Assembly (NCBI GenBank): GCA_023398855.1
Contig: JAEWRS010000437.1
Span: 1 to 7,694, forward strand
Direction of reading: 5' to 3'
Source: Bacillota bacterium
Lineage (GTDB): Bacteria; Bacillota; Clostridia; Lachnospirales; Lachnospiraceae
Length of the DNA: 7,694 nt
Positions 5,756 through 7,694 of this stretch are shown here, piece after piece. The notes under the pieces are model-generated. The model was not told the DNA's origin, ran no database searches, and saw nothing but the letters and a program-made list of their open reading frames with translations. How positions within the stretch are numbered: position 1 is the first letter of the stretch; every line of letters begins with the position of its first letter. The translations under genes and the position numbers were made by a program.

Positions 5756-6723
5756 GGTTTCCCCTCCCCGGCTTTGTGGCAGGCCACATAATGATTTTCA
5801 CCAATCTGATACATTTGGGGCGAATGCCCGGAACACCGGCCCGATGCCTCCCCGCACCGTTCATGGAAAGGACAGCCAGAGGAAAGCTTTTCCGGGTTAG
5901 CCACTGTTCCAGGTATGGAGGCAAGTCTTTCCCTTGGTCCCGTCAGTTTGGGAATGGAACCAAACAAGCCGATGGTATAGGGATGAGAGGGATTGGTGAA
6001 TACCTCCTCCACAGAACCATACTCCACAATGATTCCTGCATACATGACGGCAACATTGTTGCAGATCTCAGCTATAATTCCCAGGTTATGGGTGATCATC
6101 AGCAGGGAGCTGTCGAACTTGACTAAAAGCTCCTTCATCAGCTCCAGGATCTGGGCCTGGATGGTTACGTCTAGAGCCGTGGTAGGCTCATCTGCGATCA
6201 GAAGGGAAGGGTTGCAGGCCAGGGCTGCGGCAATGCCCACCCTTTGCCTCATTCCTCCTGAAAACTGGTGGGGGAAATCATTGACCCGGTATTTGGCTAT
6301 GCCCACCACCTCCAGCAGCTTTCCGGCTTCATTTACGGCCTCTTTTTTGCTTAAATTCTTATGCTTCTGCAAAACCATGCCAATCTGTTCCCCCACGGTA
6401 AATACAGGATTTAGGGACGTAAGGGGGTTCTGGAATATCATGGCCACCTTATCGCCTCTCATGTCCATTAGCTCTTTCTGGGACATTTTAAAAACGGATT
6501 TTCCCTCATACAGGATATCTCCGCCCGTAACCTTGCCAGCCGGCTGGGGTATTAAGTTAAGCATTCCCAGTGCTGTTGTCGTCTTACCAGCGCCTGATTC
6601 TCCAACCAGACCCAGAGCTTCTCCTCTGCCGATTGTAAGATTAACCCCGTTCAGTGCATAAGCTACGGCACGGCCCGTCTCGAATTTTACTGAGAAATCT
6701 TTGATCTCAATTAATTTTTCCAT
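5752..6723 (-). CDS. dppD: Dipeptide/oligopeptide ABC transporter ATP-binding protein, DppD/OppD type
   Basis: 323 residues. It is the partner ATPase of the DppF-type protein; the two would form a heterodimer under the B/C permeases. Motifs: Walker A GESGAGKTT (41-49), Q-loop Gln98 in MIFQNPLTSLNP, canonical signature FSGGM (154-158), Walker B LLIADE (174-179), D-loop TALD (182-185) and switch His212 in ITHN. The oligopeptide-type C-terminal extension starts near HPYTIGLF (247-254) and includes four cysteines, Cys284, Cys290, Cys297 and Cys315, spaced as in the partner. AAGGGAG at 6731-6737 lies seven bases before ATG and supports the start. The gene begins 20 bp after permease C ends and overlaps the next ATPase start by four bases. 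The long open frames on the opposite strand here are codon shadows. Confidence 0.93.
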   Translation of the reverse strand: MEKLIEIKDFSVKFETGRAVAYALNGVNLTIGRGEALGLVGESGAGKTTTALGMLNLIPQPAGKVTGGDILYEGKSVFKMSQKELMDMRGDKVAMIFQNPLTSLNPVFTVGEQIGMVLQKHKNLSKKEAVNEAGKLLEVVGIAKYRVNDFPHQFSGGMRQRVGIAAALACNPSLLIADEPTTALDVTIQAQILELMKELLVKFDSSLLMITHNLGIIAEICNNVAVMYAGIIVEYGSVEEVFTNPSHPYTIGLFGSIPKLTGPRERLASIPGTVANPEKLSSGCPFHERCGEASGRCSGHSPQMYQIGENHYVACHKAGEGKP

Positions 6724-6743
6724 CTGGATTCTCCCTTTCGTGG

Positions 6744-7598
6744 TTAATTCTTATTCTTCGGATCCAGTACGTCACGCACACCGTCGCCTAAAAAGTTAAA
6801 TGCAAGGACCGCAACCATAAGCGCTGCCCCAGGTGCAATCACCACCCACGGAGCTGTTGCCAGGTACTCTCTGCCGTCTGCAATCATAACTCCCCAGGAA
6901 GGAGCAGGGGCAGGCACACCAAGGCCTAAGAAGCTTAAGGAAGACTCGGTTAAAATGGTCCGGCCAAATTCCTGGCTCATAACAATAATCAGCTGTGTCA
7001 GGACATTGGGAAGAATCTGGGTGAACATGATCCTTTTCTTGGAGGAACCCAGAACTTCGGAGGCGTGAATGTACTCCATATTCCTGATTCCCATAACATT
7101 GCTGCGCACCACTCTGGCATACTGCACCCATCTTGTGAAAACAAGGACAAGGATCAGATTGTTGGTGGTATTACCTAGTACGGCCATAACCGCTATTGCC
7201 AGGATCATGGGGGGAATGGACACCTGAATGTCACTGAACCTCATGATAACCGTATCAATGATCCCTCCGAAAAATCCGGATATGATACCAAGAATGGTAC
7301 CGATAATGGCTGTGGCAATGACAACGGAAAAGGAGATCCACAGAGAAACCCTGCTGCCAACCATAAGTCTGGACAAAATATCCTGTCCCAAAGGATCAGT
7401 TCCTAAAATATAACCGCTCCAGCCCTTGGAAAGACCGTCCGGCACCTTTAACCGGAGAGTTAAGTCCGAACCAATGGGATTGTGAGGCGCCGCCCAGGGA
7501 GAAATCAACGATACGAAAATAATAAATGAAACCAATACTGCTCCTATAACGAAAAAATTGCTTTTGCGCATTCTTCTGAATAATTCTTGTCTGCTCAT
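6744..7598 (-). CDS. dppC: Dipeptide/oligopeptide ABC transporter permease, DppC/OppC type
   Basis: 284 residues, normal for the family, an integral membrane subunit forming the channel with permease B. The short basic N-terminus (SRQELFRRMRKSN) precedes the first membrane helix (about 14-34). After an external loop comes the conserved LGTDPLGQDILSRL (65-78). Further hydrophobic segments lie at about 86-110, 129-142, 146-158, 198-215 and 249-271, consistent with six helices. The ATPase-docking EAA-type loop is seen at about 176-198, EYIHASEVLGSSKKRIMFTQ followed by ILP. The C-terminus NFLGDGVRDVLDPK is typical of DppC. AAGGGGG (7605-7611) sits six bases before ATG and overlaps the stop codon of permease B, implying coupled translation. 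The gene order B-C-D-F identifies the system; the transported solute is not determinable here. Confidence 0.94.
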   Translation of the reverse strand: MSRQELFRRMRKSNFFVIGAVLVSFIIFVSLISPWAAPHNPIGSDLTLRLKVPDGLSKGWSGYILGTDPLGQDILSRLMVGSRVSLWISFSVVIATAIIGTILGIISGFFGGIIDTVIMRFSDIQVSIPPMILAIAVMAVLGNTTNNLILVLVFTRWVQYARVVRSNVMGIRNMEYIHASEVLGSSKKRIMFTQILPNVLTQLIIVMSQEFGRTILTESSLSFLGLGVPAPAPSWGVMIADGREYLATAPWVVIAPGAALMVAVLAFNFLGDGVRDVLDPKNKN

Positions 7599-7609
7599 TC
7601 CAATCCCCC

Positions 7610-7694
7610 TTAGTTAAAGTCCATACGTGGGTCAACAATGGTGTAAATAATATCCACCAGCAGGTTGACCAGTACAAAGCATGCAGATATTACC
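7610..7694 (-). CDS. dppB: ABC transporter permease, DppB/OppB type (C-terminal end only)
   Basis: Reading leftward from the right edge gives 27 codons ending in TAA (7612-7610). The peptide begins VISACFVLVNLLVD and ends IIYTIVDPRMDFN. A last hydrophobic helix followed by a D-I-x-Y-x-x-x-DPR tail is typical of the C-terminus of DppB-type permeases, and the gene sits 11 bp upstream of dppC, the expected position. The start and most of the protein are outside the window. The competing frame over this stretch that runs on into dppC is a shadow. Confidence 0.85.
   Translation of the reverse strand, partial: VISACFVLVNLLVDIIYTIVDPRMDFN

Noticed and set aside
5993..6661. 222-codon open frame on the plus strand
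   Set aside because: It lies wholly antisense to dppD, whose ABC motifs are unmistakable; the translation shows no recognisable domain.

Overview
The window looks like chromosomal DNA of an anaerobic, low-to-mid GC Gram-positive bacterium of the class Clostridia, most likely a Lachnospiraceae member of the Lacrimispora / Clostridium saccharolyticum type. This assignment is inference. It rests on strong purine-rich Shine-Dalgarno sites, A-rich/T-rich intrinsic terminators, a molybdenum hydroxylase of the selenium-dependent clostridial kind, a stand-alone class A flavodiiron protein, and a dipeptide-type ABC operon with clostridial-style ATPases. No rRNA, tRNA, CRISPR array, insertion sequence or phage gene was seen.

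Left part (1-2281, + strand): the C-terminal part of a molybdopterin-binding xanthine dehydrogenase/aldehyde oxidase-type subunit runs in from outside the window and ends at a strong intrinsic terminator. It is followed by an XdhC/CoxI-family accessory protein whose two domains are in the reverse of the textbook order: Rossmann domain first, GTIGGG/MVCGG domain last. XdhC proteins handle the molybdenum cofactor for such hydroxylases, so the pair forms a functional unit.

Middle part (2282-4730, + strand): a flavodiiron protein (FprA type, O2/NO reduction) has its own sigma-A-like promoter, whose -10 lies inside a 21-bp near-palindrome. It ends at a hairpin terminator. A LysR-family regulator of unknown target follows, with a near-consensus promoter. 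LysR ends at a bidirectional terminator shared with the convergent operon.

Right part (4739-7694, - strand): the promoter-distal end of a dipeptide/oligopeptide ABC importer operon, read right to left as permease B (partial), permease C, ATPase D, ATPase F. The genes are tightly packed (11 bp, 20 bp, then a 4-bp ATGA overlap), so one transcript with translational coupling is likely. No substrate-binding protein gene lies in the window. The operon promoter and the rest of permease B lie beyond the right edge.

No gap between genes exceeds about 220 bases. I see no convincing undescribed multi-gene system. The most distinctive points are the permuted XdhC protein, the palindrome over the fprA -10, and the variant signature motif of the second ABC ATPase.
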